Shown here piece by piece: positions 6,846-16,704 of a DNA stretch of 53,894 nt. The stretch spans positions 1-53,894 of the forward strand of contig CAJGCM010000004.1 in assembly GCA_904501765.1 (NCBI GenBank). Reading direction: 5' to 3'. The notes beneath the pieces are model-generated. The model was not told the DNA's origin and did no database searches. It was given only the letters and a program-made list of their open reading frames with translations. A program made the translations under genes and the position numbers. The stretch comes from an uncultured Clostridia bacterium (GTDB lineage: Bacteria; Bacillota; Clostridia; Oscillospirales; CAG-272). The first letter of the stretch is position 1; the number at the start of each line of letters is the position of its first letter.

Positions 6846-9800
6846 CTAAAACATAGGCTGGAATACTGAGGGCAAAGCGTCTGAGAGTTGGAACTCGCCC
6901 TCTTTAAGCTTTTCAGGTATACGCATCTGAGCGTTCAATGCTCTATCGTAAGGATTAGCTCTGTGAAGCGTATAGTATAAAGGATTGAACTCAGGGTCAC
7001 CCTGTTTAATATTACGTTCGTACATATCGCCAGAATACGGTCTGTATTTTACGCTTTCAGGGTCAGATAGAAGGGTGGTGAGTTCACTGTCAGGCAGCGC
7101 TTCCACTGCAGCAGCCTTCGCTCCGCCGACCAACGGGTTGACGCGATACGACAAATTGTCCACAGGGTCGTTTAGTAAGCTAAACGCACCGAACATAGAC
7201 TGCAGAGGTGACGGCTTATAAACGCCCTTGAACCAATCGGGAAGAGCTTTTGCTCCGACAGGCAATGCGCCCCTGCCCTTCGCTTCTGTCATAAACTTAT
7301 CGTTGTCTTCGTTGTATCCAGACCAGAGCCCTTCCTGAACGTCTATAACGTTATCGATGAATTGAGGATTTTTGTCAAAAACATCCATCCAATATTCGAA
7401 GTTCTTGAGGAAGAATATGGGGAACGGTACTGTTTTACCTATTTTGCTTATAAAATCGCTTTGACGTTCATAGTCAAACTGAGCGTTGAACATAGTGTTC
7501 TTAGCTTCGTCGAGTCTAACGCGATAGAGGATAGAATCTTCAGAACCTTTAGAACCTCTAGCGAATTTAGCAAAGTCTTCTTTCGAATACTGACCGTGAC
7601 GTAAATCGTCAAGAATCGAAGCAGTTCTAATAATATCTTCCCAAGCTCCTGAGGCATCGGTTAGCTTTTTCATATAAGGGTTGTTCATAAACAAGCCCCA
7701 AGTTCTCCAGTTCTTCTTATCGTAAGCACCGCTGCCTTGCGTAACACGGTCCCAAGCGTTGGTAGCTACGTCGTATTTAGAACTGGGAGTGATTTCTGCC
7801 AGTTCGGAATATTCTCTTAGCTTGCTGGAATTCATCTGCACACCTTGCAGCATTGTCCAAATACTTGCATTGTTTATAGTATCGCTGTCGAGGTCACACG
7901 GCACGTGTCGCGTTTCAGTGATATACATTCCCGCTTCGTTTTGATACGTAATGTCAACTTCAAGCCTATCATCAAGCCATTTTAAGAAATCTTCTTTATA
8001 TTTCGGAGACATTGCTACAATATCAGCTACAGTAGCTTCAGGCGAGAGCTTAATATCGTATTCTGCCGACACTTTCTTCCACACATCGAACGCTTCGTAG
8101 TAACTGTTTTTAAGAGCTTGCGATGCGTTAATACATTCAGCTACATTCTGTGCCTCTTTAGTGAAGGACGTTCCGTACTTTTCAGACATAGTTGTAGCTA
8201 GCTTGAACGTAGAGTCGGAAATATTACCTAAAAGAAATCCAGGGTTCGACAGAAGTCCGAATTTAAACGGAATAGTGAAATGTTTGTTGATAAACGTCCA
8301 AAACTTATTTCCCATACGAACGTCTTTTCTAAGAACGTTATCCATATGTGAAATAGCATTAGCAGGAACAAGGATAGTATTCTCATCTGCAAGAGCCTTA
8401 GCTAATCCAGAGTCTGTTGACTTGTCGTATTTTACAAGCCCAGAGATTTTACCATTTTCGTCCAACTTGAAGGATACGAGTTCGGAATTAGCAAAGTTAC
8501 CAGATAATCTACCTTTAGAGTCGGTAGCATAGAGCACCTTTTTCAAATCTTCAGGAGTTTTAAACCAGTCTTTTATTTTGAAGTTATCGTTAACGAACAG
8601 GTCTACAAAGTCCTGATACTGAAGGTTAGCGAACATACCGTCTGCGAGCGTACTGGTAAATATCCTCTCGGGAGAGTAGTCGAACAGCATCCTACCAGGA
8701 ATGTCTGTATCGTCTAACAGCCAATAGTCGCCTCTATAGCGCCTATCTTGAAGCATAGTTCCAAAGGCTCCACGGTCTGTTTTACGATATGCGTCAAAGT
8801 TCGAGATTAGTTTAGAAAGCTCGTCGTAATCTTCTGAGGACACTTTACTGTAGAACTGCCCGTTCAACCAATTAGCCATTTCCGTACTACGGTGCATAGC
8901 GTGGTGCGTATAAGGAGTAGCGTTATCGAACGTAAAGCCAAGAAGCTTTGCTTGGTCTGCAGCCACAGCTTGGAGTTCGTCCATCATACCTGCAAGTTCA
9001 CGCATATCCTCGGAATCCATAAACTTCCTGTCGGATTCGGAAAGTGCTACAGGTGGTGAGAACATAACGTCTTCGAATTTTGTAGAATCGAGCTTTTTCT
9101 GAGCCGATTTTACATATTTGACAGTATTCTTATCACCTGTAAATCTCATAATAACTGCTTTGCGAGTAGTGCCGTAGTCTTGTGTAACCACCTCTACAAT
9201 ATCCTTACCAGCAGCTTTATTTATAAGCTCTGCATTGTTCTTTAACGAAGCTTCAACTATAGGAAGCTGTTTAGAGCTATCCAAGTAAGGAGCTATAAGA
9301 ATTCCCGTACGTCTAAACGTAGTCCAAAAGTCGGAACCTTTTACAATATCCCCAAGCTGCTGTTGACGTAAAATGTAAAAACGTTTAAAGTTTTTAAAGT
9401 CACCCTTAGCTGCAATTCTAATAGTAAGGTCTGAGAAACGTTTGCCAAGTAGGGAAGCTATTTTAGTACGAATAGTGGCACGTGCTTCTCGTCTTGCGTT
9501 TTTGTCAGATACTGACAAAGCGTCTCTGATGATTTCGAACCATCTCCAACGACGTTTTCCGTAAAGCGTTTCTCCTAAACGTTTTGAACCGCCTTTAATT
9601 CTGAAGCGTTTCATATTTCCAGCAAGTTCGTCTACAGTATTTTCAGCAGTGGCAGCTGCAGTACTGGCATTGTCAAACGCTTGTTGAGCAACTGTGACAG
9701 GTTTCGAAGCTTCTATAGAAGCACGCACCTCTCGAGCAAGCTCGTCAGGCGATTTAAACGTCTTAGGGTCTTTCCTATATTTTTGAATAACCTGTGCAAA

Positions 9801-12800
9801 AGCGTTGTCAAACTTAACCGTAGACTTTGTAAGACGTCCTTGAGAAAGGTGTGCTCGCATCGCAGCGTCTTCAAGAACAATTCTGTCTAAGTCTGTGGAC
9901 GGCACTCGTAAAAGGTTTGTCGTTTTATCGTAAAGCGCTTCGTACATAAGACGGTTGGCATATCCGCTTGGAACTTCAGTCAAAGGTATGCGGTTCTGAG
10001 CTAAATAGTTAGGGTCGTCTTTTAGACCCAGCCATCTACGCACAGTATAATGCTCTCTCCAGGTAATGTCTTTTGGCTTATTTCCAAATGGATTACCTCC
10101 CTTTTTTAAATACGCGTTTATACTAGGAATCAGGTCTCGGAACGCATTTACATCCGCAACAGTGGTAGCGGTGGGGACAAGCCTGTGTTTAGGAAGTGCT
10201 TTGATAACGTCGGCATCAGCTATTTTGTCAGCAGTTGTACCAAGCGTGCGAGCCAAGTTTTGGCGAATTTCGTCTATCGTATTTGAAGAATTCTTTGGCT
10301 TTATATGATAGTAAGGTAGTATAGGTTCTATAATACTGTAGAACTCGTCCTCAGATTTTACCTTTGACGCAATTTGTGAAAGGGCTGATTTTACGTAACT
10401 ATCGTACGACAGGGACAAGTCATCACGAACACCTTTAGCGGCGTTTCCGTCGCTAATAAGACTAGGTCTAGTGCTGGTGGACGTTCCAGATATATCGTCG
10501 ACCACAGATTCACGGTGAGCATACGTAGGAGTGTCGGCAGTCTTTCTAGCTCCCTTTGACGAAGGGCGCTCATTCCAGAGACGCTGAAGATACACTTGGT
10601 CAATACCGTAATATTCGGTACGCTCAAGAACCCCTTCTTTAATAAGTTGTCGACGCTGCTTTCTAGTAATTTTTGGCAACGATTCTTTGGCAACATCACT
10701 CACCACTGCAGAGTCGTCAAACGCTTTATACAAGTCTTCTAAGAAAGCGCTTTCATCGGGAGCGGCTTTGACGATATCGTCAGATATGCGCGTCATTTTA
10801 GAATCGTCTAGAATTCTAGACAGTTTTTCAAGCGATGCCGTGTACGTAAGAAGGTCTTGAGGAGCGTCCTTTTTACCTTTGGGGAAGTAAACGTCAACTA
10901 TGCTTTGACGCAATTCGTCTAAAGATAGCTTCGGTTCCCATTGAGAACGTAGCCACACGTACTCTGGGGACATTGTTTCGTCAAGGTTTGTAATCTGAGA
11001 AAGTACGTCGGGAGGTATTTTATCAGTGTCCAAACCGACATACTTTAAATAGTCCTCCAAACGCACAGGACGCATTCCAGCAGCTATGAAATCAGCGTAC
11101 TCTGGATGGCTAGCGTTAGCTAAAGCTTCTTTAACCACAGGGTCGTTAAGATTCACAGGACGCATAGTAGCGTTAGTTTTAGGAAAATACTCTTCCAGCG
11201 CGAGCCTCATTCTGGGAGTGTTTAAGTACTTAACTAACTCTTCTTCGGTTGTAAATCGAGGAGCTCCAGGGTTTCTAAAGGAATACCTTGCGGCGTCCAA
11301 CCTATCGTACGCATAGTTAGTACCCCCAGGTCCAAGAGCTTCTACAGCAGTTATGCGGGACGGCGATATTGAATATTTAGAATTAGTAAGAGCGTACCAA
11401 GCGTAGTGCTTGTTAGCAGGGTCTCCTAATGCGGCATTTATCGCTTTATTCGTAGCATCGTTGGTAGACCATTCGCCAGTTTCTAAAGCATCCATCAAGG
11501 TACTGTCGTCTCTAAGCTTCTCCAACACCTCATCTACGTAGCTTTCGTTAACAAGTGGGATTCCACCATACGGCGCTTCAGAAAAGCCCGACGTAGTTGT
11601 GAATAGCGACCCAGGATTGAATATCTTCTCATATTTGTCAATGTTCTCTTGCACCACTTGAGGAAACTTTGAGAACTCTTCTTTTAAGATTCTGGAACGG
11701 TCGCGTTGTGGAAGATTGTCAAAATCAGGATACCGTTTCTTGAAGTCTGTAGCGTAGTCGACGCCCAGTAAAGGCGCTTCTGGAGTTTTTTTAATACCTA
11801 GCGCATCGGACACTACTTTACGAATTTCGTCAAGAGACTGCTTAGCGGACTGTGTTTTCTCAACAGATTCTTTTACAGGACTGCTTTCTACAGTCCAGCC
11901 GAACCCTGGAATATATTCTCCCACATCTTCTGCTTGTTTGAGAGCTAAATCTACATCCAAACGGTCCGCAGCGTGAAGCCATTTCTTAAGGTCGGAAATA
12001 GTTTTTAAACTAGCAGGTATCTCGTCCGACCATTGGTCAATGCCTATTTGGTCAAGCATACCTGCATTAGCCATATTTTCAAACAGTTTATTGACAGCGT
12101 CGGACTGAGTTTTAATGTAATCGTCGTAAGAAACGCCCAGCTCTTTAGAACGTTGGAGAGAGTATTTTCTCAAATCTTCTCCAAAGTTAGCGTAGTCGTC
12201 GGATTCTACAAGCTCTTTAATGTAGTTGAAGTAAGCGAGCTGTTCGTTATCTAAAGCTTCCTGAATTAACTCTTCTTCAGTTTTAGCGGCGTCTACCGCC
12301 ACTTCAGCTTGAGACACGGGAAGTTCGTCTGCTGTGTTAGACAACTGTACCGCCATACGAACGAACGGATGTTTGTCGAAATAGTCTCGGGCAGCTTTAC
12401 GAACTTTAGGGTCGCTTTTCAATATTTTATAATCTATAAATTCTCTAGGAGCCTGTGTAGCCAGATGTTGCACGAGGCTATTGCTTAGCTTTTTAAACGC
12501 AGGACGGAGACCTGGAGCGGTAGCGTCTATAGCAACTCTGGTCATAAGGTCATCGTAGTTAGACATTAATTGTCCAATCTCTCCGACAGTAGTTTTCACA
12601 TCAGATTTACCAAGCCTCTGGAACAACTCTTTAGAAGTAAATTCGCGGGCAGTGGGTGCAAGCTTACGCGCTAATCCACCGCCTAAAATACCGACGTCGG
12701 TGGTGAGTTCGAGACCGAGGGCTGGAATGTTCCACTCAGGACCGAAATCTTGCTCAGTAACTGTAGTACCTCCAGCCAAGCCTCTGAATGTATTGGCAGT

Positions 12801-13202
12801 AGCTGCAAGCAATCGCTTGCCCGTGTAATCTTCGTCTTCTACAAATATTTGTTTAAAGGGATTGTCGAACCCCTGACCTGTGATACCTTCGACACCTTCT
12901 GTCAAAAGACCGAGAACGAGGTCGTCAGCCTTTTCCATAGAGCGTCCGAACGTGGACAGTACTCCCATTCCCTTACCGAGAATTCCACCGTCCCCTCCCC
13001 AGGCATTTTTCAGCATTTCTTCGTATCCGCCTAAAACACCGTAGAGACCGCTACCGTATTTTTGACGCATTGCGTCTTTAACTCTAGCATTGAATATGGG
13101 GTCAAATATATCATCTACGTAGACATCCTGAGGAGCAACCTCTAGCTGTTGGTCAATAGGATTTACCACGTATTTAGGAATTGATTTTTCAAATATGCCC
13201 AT
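6846..13202 (-). CDS. Giant internal virion / DNA-ejection protein (about 2,118 residues)
   Basis: The largest gene, and the last of the leftward virion block. I chose ATG at 13202 because GGAGG lies eight bases upstream; a GTG further up overlaps the SD itself. The N-terminal 250 residues contain Gly-rich, mildly hydrophobic stretches (GGILGKGMGVLSTFGR; VGILGGGLARKLAP). Most of the rest is charged and helical. The C-terminus includes FPIFFLKNFEYWMDVF and LVGGAKAAAVEAL. Position beside three other internal-protein-like genes and the podovirus tail set suggests an ejected core protein like the large T7/N4 internal proteins. I found no T7-like or DFDGD-type polymerase motif and no lytic transglycosylase signature I could trust. 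Its own promoter lies at 13224-13252. Confidence 0.8.
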   Translation of the reverse strand: MGIFEKSIPKYVVNPIDQQLEVAPQDVYVDDIFDPIFNARVKDAMRQKYGSGLYGVLGGYEEMLKNAWGGDGGILGKGMGVLSTFGRSMEKADDLVLGLLTEGVEGITGQGFDNPFKQIFVEDEDYTGKRLLAATANTFRGLAGGTTVTEQDFGPEWNIPALGLELTTDVGILGGGLARKLAPTAREFTSKELFQRLGKSDVKTTVGEIGQLMSNYDDLMTRVAIDATAPGLRPAFKKLSNSLVQHLATQAPREFIDYKILKSDPKVRKAARDYFDKHPFVRMAVQLSNTADELPVSQAEVAVDAAKTEEELIQEALDNEQLAYFNYIKELVESDDYANFGEDLRKYSLQRSKELGVSYDDYIKTQSDAVNKLFENMANAGMLDQIGIDQWSDEIPASLKTISDLKKWLHAADRLDVDLALKQAEDVGEYIPGFGWTVESSPVKESVEKTQSAKQSLDEIRKVVSDALGIKKTPEAPLLGVDYATDFKKRYPDFDNLPQRDRSRILKEEFSKFPQVVQENIDKYEKIFNPGSLFTTTSGFSEAPYGGIPLVNESYVDEVLEKLRDDSTLMDALETGEWSTNDATNKAINAALGDPANKHYAWYALTNSKYSISPSRITAVEALGPGGTNYAYDRLDAARYSFRNPGAPRFTTEEELVKYLNTPRMRLALEEYFPKTNATMRPVNLNDPVVKEALANASHPEYADFIAAGMRPVRLEDYLKYVGLDTDKIPPDVLSQITNLDETMSPEYVWLRSQWEPKLSLDELRQSIVDVYFPKGKKDAPQDLLTYTASLEKLSRILDDSKMTRISDDIVKAAPDESAFLEDLYKAFDDSAVVSDVAKESLPKITRKQRRQLIKEGVLERTEYYGIDQVYLQRLWNERPSSKGARKTADTPTYAHRESVVDDISGTSTSTRPSLISDGNAAKGVRDDLSLSYDSYVKSALSQIASKVKSEDEFYSIIEPILPYYHIKPKNSSNTIDEIRQNLARTLGTTADKIADADVIKALPKHRLVPTATTVADVNAFRDLIPSINAYLKKGGNPFGNKPKDITWREHYTVRRWLGLKDDPNYLAQNRIPLTEVPSGYANRLMYEALYDKTTNLLRVPSTDLDRIVLEDAAMRAHLSQGRLTKSTVKFDNAFAQVIQKYRKDPKTFKSPDELAREVRASIEASKPVTVAQQAFDNASTAAATAENTVDELAGNMKRFRIKGGSKRLGETLYGKRRWRWFEIIRDALSVSDKNARREARATIRTKIASLLGKRFSDLTIRIAAKGDFKNFKRFYILRQQQLGDIVKGSDFWTTFRRTGILIAPYLDSSKQLPIVEASLKNNAELINKAAGKDIVEVVTQDYGTTRKAVIMRFTGDKNTVKYVKSAQKKLDSTKFEDVMFSPPVALSESDRKFMDSEDMRELAGMMDELQAVAADQAKLLGFTFDNATPYTHHAMHRSTEMANWLNGQFYSKVSSEDYDELSKLISNFDAYRKTDRGAFGTMLQDRRYRGDYWLLDDTDIPGRMLFDYSPERIFTSTLADGMFANLQYQDFVDLFVNDNFKIKDWFKTPEDLKKVLYATDSKGRLSGNFANSELVSFKLDENGKISGLVKYDKSTDSGLAKALADENTILVPANAISHMDNVLRKDVRMGNKFWTFINKHFTIPFKFGLLSNPGFLLGNISDSTFKLATTMSEKYGTSFTKEAQNVAECINASQALKNSYYEAFDVWKKVSAEYDIKLSPEATVADIVAMSPKYKEDFLKWLDDRLEVDITYQNEAGMYITETRHVPCDLDSDTINNASIWTMLQGVQMNSSKLREYSELAEITPSSKYDVATNAWDRVTQGSGAYDKKNWRTWGLFMNNPYMKKLTDASGAWEDIIRTASILDDLRHGQYSKEDFAKFARGSKGSEDSILYRVRLDEAKNTMFNAQFDYERQSDFISKIGKTVPFPIFFLKNFEYWMDVFDKNPQFIDNVIDVQEGLWSGYNEDNDKFMTEAKGRGALPVGAKALPDWFKGVYKPSPLQSMFGAFSLLNDPVDNLSYRVNPLVGGAKAAAVEALPDSELTTLLSDPESVKYRPYSGDMYERNIKQGDPEFNPLYYTLHRANPYDRALNAQMRIPEKLKEGEFQLSDALPSVFQPMF

Positions 13203-13223
13203 AGTAAGCACCTCCGTATAGCT

Positions 13224-13252
13224 AGTATATCACATTGTACATAATTTGTCAA
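13224..13252 (-). promoter_or_regulatory. Sigma-A promoter for the giant internal protein gene
   Basis: On the minus strand: TTGACA, 17-nt spacer, TATACT, with TGA just before the -10 (extended -10). It starts about 20 nt upstream of the gene's SD and immediately after the terminator of the preceding gene, making the 2,118-residue gene a separate transcription unit. Confidence 0.88.
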
Positions 13253-13256
13253 TAGA

Positions 13257-13282
13257 AAACACCCTCAGCGGCGAGGGTGTTT
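13257..13282 (-). terminator. Intrinsic terminator after the 206-residue gene
   Basis: 10-bp stem AAACACCCTC / GAGGGTGTTT with a 6-nt loop. On the minus strand it is followed by TTTTCT. It abuts the next promoter's -35. Confidence 0.8.
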
Positions 13283-13286
13283 GATT

Positions 13287-13907
13287 TTAAAAAATTTCAT
13301 AGTCGTCTATAATTTGATGCTGTGGATAGTTTGGAAGATTTTTTGCAAACCATCTGCCAAGGGCTGTGTTTTTATGAGGTCTAAGTCCTACGACGTGGAG
13401 ATCGTCCCTAGCGCCGTATTTAGGTGTTTGAGCTACCAGTTGAGACGTAGGTATTTCTGGAACTTTTATAGCGTTTTGAGGCGAGCTAGGTACCAAGCCT
13501 TCTCCTAAATCCCCAAACACGTCGCCTAAATATTGAGTACTTCTGGGAAATCCTCCAAAATACGGAGAGTCGTAAGAATGTATACGTTTTGCCACGTTTT
13601 CACCACCCCACATCTCCCATACGTGTCCGTCAGGAACAATGCTGGGAAGATTAGGAGTGTCTACAACATCAAGCGCACCGGGCGACCTTTTAAAAAGGAG
13701 TTCGTCTTTTAGCTGCTGTTGAGCAGTGCGCGGACCGTTAGGTATTGCAAAATCGTCTAGAAAAGTAACGCCGTCTAAGAAGTTATCAGGTTTACCGACA
13801 GCTGCAAGCGCATCGTCCCCATAATTGGCAACGCCTTTAGCTGCATCGTCTGCCATAGGAGCAAGTTTGCCAAAGAGAGCTTTTATGGTGTTAGGATTAA
13901 GCGCCAT
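13287..13907 (-). CDS. Unknown virion-block protein (206 residues)
   Basis: Not recognised. The N-terminal 40 residues (ALNPNTIKALFGKLAPMADDAAKGV) look like an amphipathic helix. The rest is polar with many Pro/Gly/Asp and no transmembrane segment. The C-terminal part has HVWEMWGGENVAKRIHSYD and FAKNLPNYPQHQIID, giving a slightly enzyme-like look but no known motif. It overlaps the 201-residue gene by one base (stop/start) and ends at a terminator, so it closes the internal-protein operon. Location suggests a minor internal virion protein. Confidence 0.75.
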   Translation of the reverse strand: MALNPNTIKALFGKLAPMADDAAKGVANYGDDALAAVGKPDNFLDGVTFLDDFAIPNGPRTAQQQLKDELLFKRSPGALDVVDTPNLPSIVPDGHVWEMWGGENVAKRIHSYDSPYFGGFPRSTQYLGDVFGDLGEGLVPSSPQNAIKVPEIPTSQLVAQTPKYGARDDLHVVGLRPHKNTALGRWFAKNLPNYPQHQIIDDYEIF

Positions 13908-14512
13908 TAGTAATTACCTCCGTACTGTTGCTGTTCTTGCGCTTTCTTTTCACGCAATTTGTCAAAGAGTGCTCCGAGGTTACCACCGATACCTGCAGCA
14001 TTAATCATACCGAGAGGTCCGAGACCTGCTCCAGCTAACATAGGAAGCGCTACTCCAGCAGCGGCACCAGCGAGCTGTCCGCCAAATTTATCGTTATCTA
14101 AAAGACCCGAAACGTTCATTCCAAGGTTAGCGGCAGTGCCGAGAGCCCTTGTAGGATGCGCTCCGACATTAGCGCCTATAATTCCGAGAGTGTCGTTAAT
14201 AGGGGCGCTCTTAAGGTGTGCGGCATTTCCCTTAGCGTCGGTGAAAGGAACGTCGGTAGAAGTGTTAAAGTTAAACGGGGTAGTAGCGCCTCCCATCACA
14301 GAGTCGGCTATAGCCTTCAGATTTTCAGGAGTTCTCTGGTTTTCAGGAAGTCTCCTCATCAGCTTAGCAAGATAGTTTTTAGTAGCGTCGGAGCCGTATA
14401 GAGAAGCTCCAAACCTCTCTACAAACGGGTCGCCGCTAGAAGCCTTTCCTATAGGGTTATTCCAAGTGTCGAAAAAAGCTTTAATCTTAGAATCGGATTC
14501 AGTAGTGGACAT
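13907..14512 (-). CDS. Ala/Gly-rich internal virion protein candidate
   Basis: 201 residues, SD AGGAGG nearby. The C-terminal third is a long Ala/Gly/Leu-rich hydrophobic stretch (GGQLAGAAAGVALPMLAGAG, then LGPLGMINAAGIGGNLGAL) that could be a membrane-inserting or glycine-zipper helix. The tail is charged (FDKLREKKAQEQQQ). Such proteins are typical of podovirus ejection complexes that line the periplasm or membrane on DNA entry. The family is not recognised; role inferred from composition and from neighbours 207, 206 and 344 residues long. Confidence 0.75.
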   Translation of the reverse strand: MSTTESDSKIKAFFDTWNNPIGKASSGDPFVERFGASLYGSDATKNYLAKLMRRLPENQRTPENLKAIADSVMGGATTPFNFNTSTDVPFTDAKGNAAHLKSAPINDTLGIIGANVGAHPTRALGTAANLGMNVSGLLDNDKFGGQLAGAAAGVALPMLAGAGLGPLGMINAAGIGGNLGALFDKLREKKAQEQQQYGGNY

Positions 14513-14523
14513 ATCTTACCTCC

Positions 14524-15147
14524 TTAATATATACCTAACCTAGCGTAGGCTTTCTGTTTTCTGGATTGCTTATACTGCTGTTCCGAGTCGAGAATGGCTT
14601 GATAGAGTCCTTCGAGCTCCGTGTTACGAGCGTCTGCAGTATTGTTGAGGTCTCCGAGTACAGAGTTGGCAAGTCCGCCAAGACCGCCTAAAATCATTCC
14701 AGGGATACCTCCCGCTATACCTGTAATAACGCCCATACCCGTGTCTCCCAAAGCTCCCAAAAGGTCTACGTCTGACAGACTTGTGCCTGTATCGTAGTTT
14801 CCGCCACGAACATCCCTGAGCAAATCGAGCTGGTCGGAAGAAAGGTCGTACTGGACAGTGGGGCTGTTGTTAGACGCTGCAGAAATTTTGGCTATCAGCT
14901 TTTCTGTAGAATCTCCCTTGTTGGACAAATCTTGAAGAGCTTCAGCACCTTTGTACCCGTTGTAGAGCACATTACCTACAGTAGCGTATTTTCCTAAATT
15001 CTTACCCCAACCTTCCAGACCTTTCCTCTTAGTCCAGTCAAATTCAGGACTGGTAGCCTTGTCGTAAAATTCTTTAAGACCTCCATCAAACACTCCGCCT
15101 TTTTTAAACCATTTGTGGGAAGGAGTTGCGCCCGCGGTTTCTGCCAT
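14524..15147 (-). CDS. Internal virion protein candidate with glycine-zipper segment
   Basis: 207 residues. Residues about 130-165 form a Gly-rich hydrophobic run (LGDTGMGVITGIAGGIPGMI, then LGGLGGLANSVLG). It is flanked by polar N-terminal sequence with aromatic/Lys motifs and a Gln/Lys/Arg-rich C-terminus (QYKQSRKQKAYARLG). This matches small membrane-active ejection proteins rather than a holin, since the hydrophobic part is single and central. It lies one base before the 344-residue gene stop, with tight spacing suggesting co-expression. Confidence 0.75.
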   Translation of the reverse strand: MAETAGATPSHKWFKKGGVFDGGLKEFYDKATSPEFDWTKRKGLEGWGKNLGKYATVGNVLYNGYKGAEALQDLSNKGDSTEKLIAKISAASNNSPTVQYDLSSDQLDLLRDVRGGNYDTGTSLSDVDLLGALGDTGMGVITGIAGGIPGMILGGLGGLANSVLGDLNNTADARNTELEGLYQAILDSEQQYKQSRKQKAYARLGIY

Positions 15148-15148
15148 A

Positions 15149-16183
15149 TTAATTTCCTCCTATATTTGAATTATATTTAGATTTATTTTTATAATTACGA
15201 TATTCGTACATAGGATTGGACGTACCGTAATAGTTATCAAGACGTTCTTCTTCGTTGCCGTAGCTTTCAGAAGCCGCTCCATAGTTAGTGTCAGCCAAAG
15301 AAGTAGCTCTTGCTTCAGAGCCCATCTTTATATCGTGACGTTTAGCAGTATCTTGTGCCAGCGTATTGGAGTACGCTCCTCTGATAGACGCTTCAGCGTT
15401 ACGTTGGTTTACCATCATCTGAGAGAGCTGGTTAGCAGTTTCCATAGATGTAGCGGACTGCTTATTCTGTACCGACAACAGCGTGTTTATATTATCTGCG
15501 ATACGTATGCCTGCAGAAGCGCCAGCTTCCAAAGCATTACGTCTAGAACGTTCCATTCCAGACTGTAGAGTATCCATAAGTTGAGCGTTCTGTTGATATT
15601 GCTGAGAGAGTAGGTTAGCTCTAGACGTGTTAAAATTGTCGGCTAAATTGGACATCTGCTGATTATACAGTCCCGTCTGAGAAGCTAGGAGCCTGTCTAA
15701 ATCAGCGTACATTTCAGCATTCTCTGAAGCTATTTGTTCACGAGCATCGTCAAGATAGGTTTGGTAGTCTGGAGCTTCTCCGAGAGCTGCGTACGCCTCT
15801 CGCATCTCCGCAGCTTCATAGAGGTCTCGTAAGAATCCGTCCTCGTCAAAGACTTCGTAGTCTCCAGCCAGTCCCCACATATTACCAAAATTGTTCTCTG
15901 TCTTAAAGTATTTGTCTAAAAGTTCTTTTTGCTGAAGTTCTGATAGAGAGTTCCAGAACACGCCAGCGTCTCCAGACATACTGGCGCTCAACTCGTTAAG
16001 AATAGCGTCAGTCTCTTCATCAAAAGTGTCGTATGAAAGCGCTGCACGTTTATAAGCATTCCAAACGCCTTGCCAACCTGCGTCCATACCTCCTTGAATC
16101 GCATCGGGAATGGCGCCCCAAGGAGCGCTAAATAAACGTTGGAACAAACGGTCTCTACGAGTTCTGGAAATGTTCCCAGCCAT
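15149..16183 (-). CDS. Internal core protein, coiled-coil (T7 gp14/gp15-like role inferred)
   Basis: 344 residues, largely alpha-helical with a long Gln/Asn/Ala/Ser-rich central region (about 165-290) full of heptad-like spacing (NLADNFNTSRANLLSQQYQQ; QLSQMMVNQRNAEASIRGAY). The C-terminus is Tyr/Asn-rich and disordered. No enzyme motif is present. The Ala/Gln-rich helical composition is common in podovirus internal core and ejection proteins, and the gene lies between membrane proteins and glycine-zipper proteins, which supports that role. It starts in a one-base overlap with the membrane-protein gene upstream. Confidence 0.75.
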   Translation of the reverse strand: MAGNISRTRRDRLFQRLFSAPWGAIPDAIQGGMDAGWQGVWNAYKRAALSYDTFDEETDAILNELSASMSGDAGVFWNSLSELQQKELLDKYFKTENNFGNMWGLAGDYEVFDEDGFLRDLYEAAEMREAYAALGEAPDYQTYLDDAREQIASENAEMYADLDRLLASQTGLYNQQMSNLADNFNTSRANLLSQQYQQNAQLMDTLQSGMERSRRNALEAGASAGIRIADNINTLLSVQNKQSATSMETANQLSQMMVNQRNAEASIRGAYSNTLAQDTAKRHDIKMGSEARATSLADTNYGAASESYGNEEERLDNYYGTSNPMYEYRNYKNKSKYNSNIGGN

Positions 16184-16704
16184 TACGAACCACCTCCTAT
16201 GTGACTTTTTACGAATTTAGTCAAAGCTTCGGATACTGTAGAGTAATCTTCCTTACCGAGCTTCTCGTACTTCCATTTAGGAAGAGGGTTAAGAGGTATC
16301 GATACCAGTCTGCACAATATCAGTACGGCTAAACAGAACATAACTCTATCGAGAACACCGTTTAAGAAATAGCACACTCCGAAAGCTATTACAAGAGGCA
16401 TAGTCTTAGAAAGCCCACTGTAGACTTGTTTTGTCAAAGTGTATCCAGAACCCGAGGCTTCTACCACCTCTTTAAGGATGCTGGATATGAAGCTTCCAAT
16501 CAACAGAATGCTTACAATGCCCCAGCCGTTGGGCATATAGCTGGTACGTGAAATCACATTACCGAGCGCATCGTATTGCACAGTTACATCTTTAAACAGT
16601 CCGAACTTATAAGTGAAAACTCCGATGGGGAGTCCACATCCTACCGCTATCCAGCTAAGAAGACGTGCCCAGAATATTAACCTTTTCTTTAACATCTCCG
16701 ACAT
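16183..16704 (-). CDS. Multi-pass membrane protein (173 residues)
   Basis: Start chosen at 16704, which has SD AAAGGAGG about six bases upstream; the longer frame from 16785 lies wholly inside the neighbouring gene. The mature sequence has four likely membrane helices: LIFWARLLSWIAVGCGLPIG, GWGIVSILLIGSFISSIL, MPLVIAFGVCYFLNGVL and MFCLAVLILCRLVSIPL. It ends in a charged cytoplasmic tail. It overlaps the 343-residue membrane gene by about 50 bases. Holin, superinfection-exclusion or ejection-pore roles are all possible; none is shown by motif. Confidence 0.75.
   Translation of the reverse strand: MSEMLKKRLIFWARLLSWIAVGCGLPIGVFTYKFGLFKDVTVQYDALGNVISRTSYMPNGWGIVSILLIGSFISSILKEVVEASGSGYTLTKQVYSGLSKTMPLVIAFGVCYFLNGVLDRVMFCLAVLILCRLVSIPLNPLPKWKYEKLGKEDYSTVSEALTKFVKSHIGGGS

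Noticed and set aside
6846..13202. Virion-encapsulated RNA polymerase in the 2,118-residue protein
   Set aside because: Neither T7/N4-like polymerase motifs nor a DFDGD-type two-barrel motif could be found, and the Gly-rich membrane-active N-terminus fits an ejection protein better.
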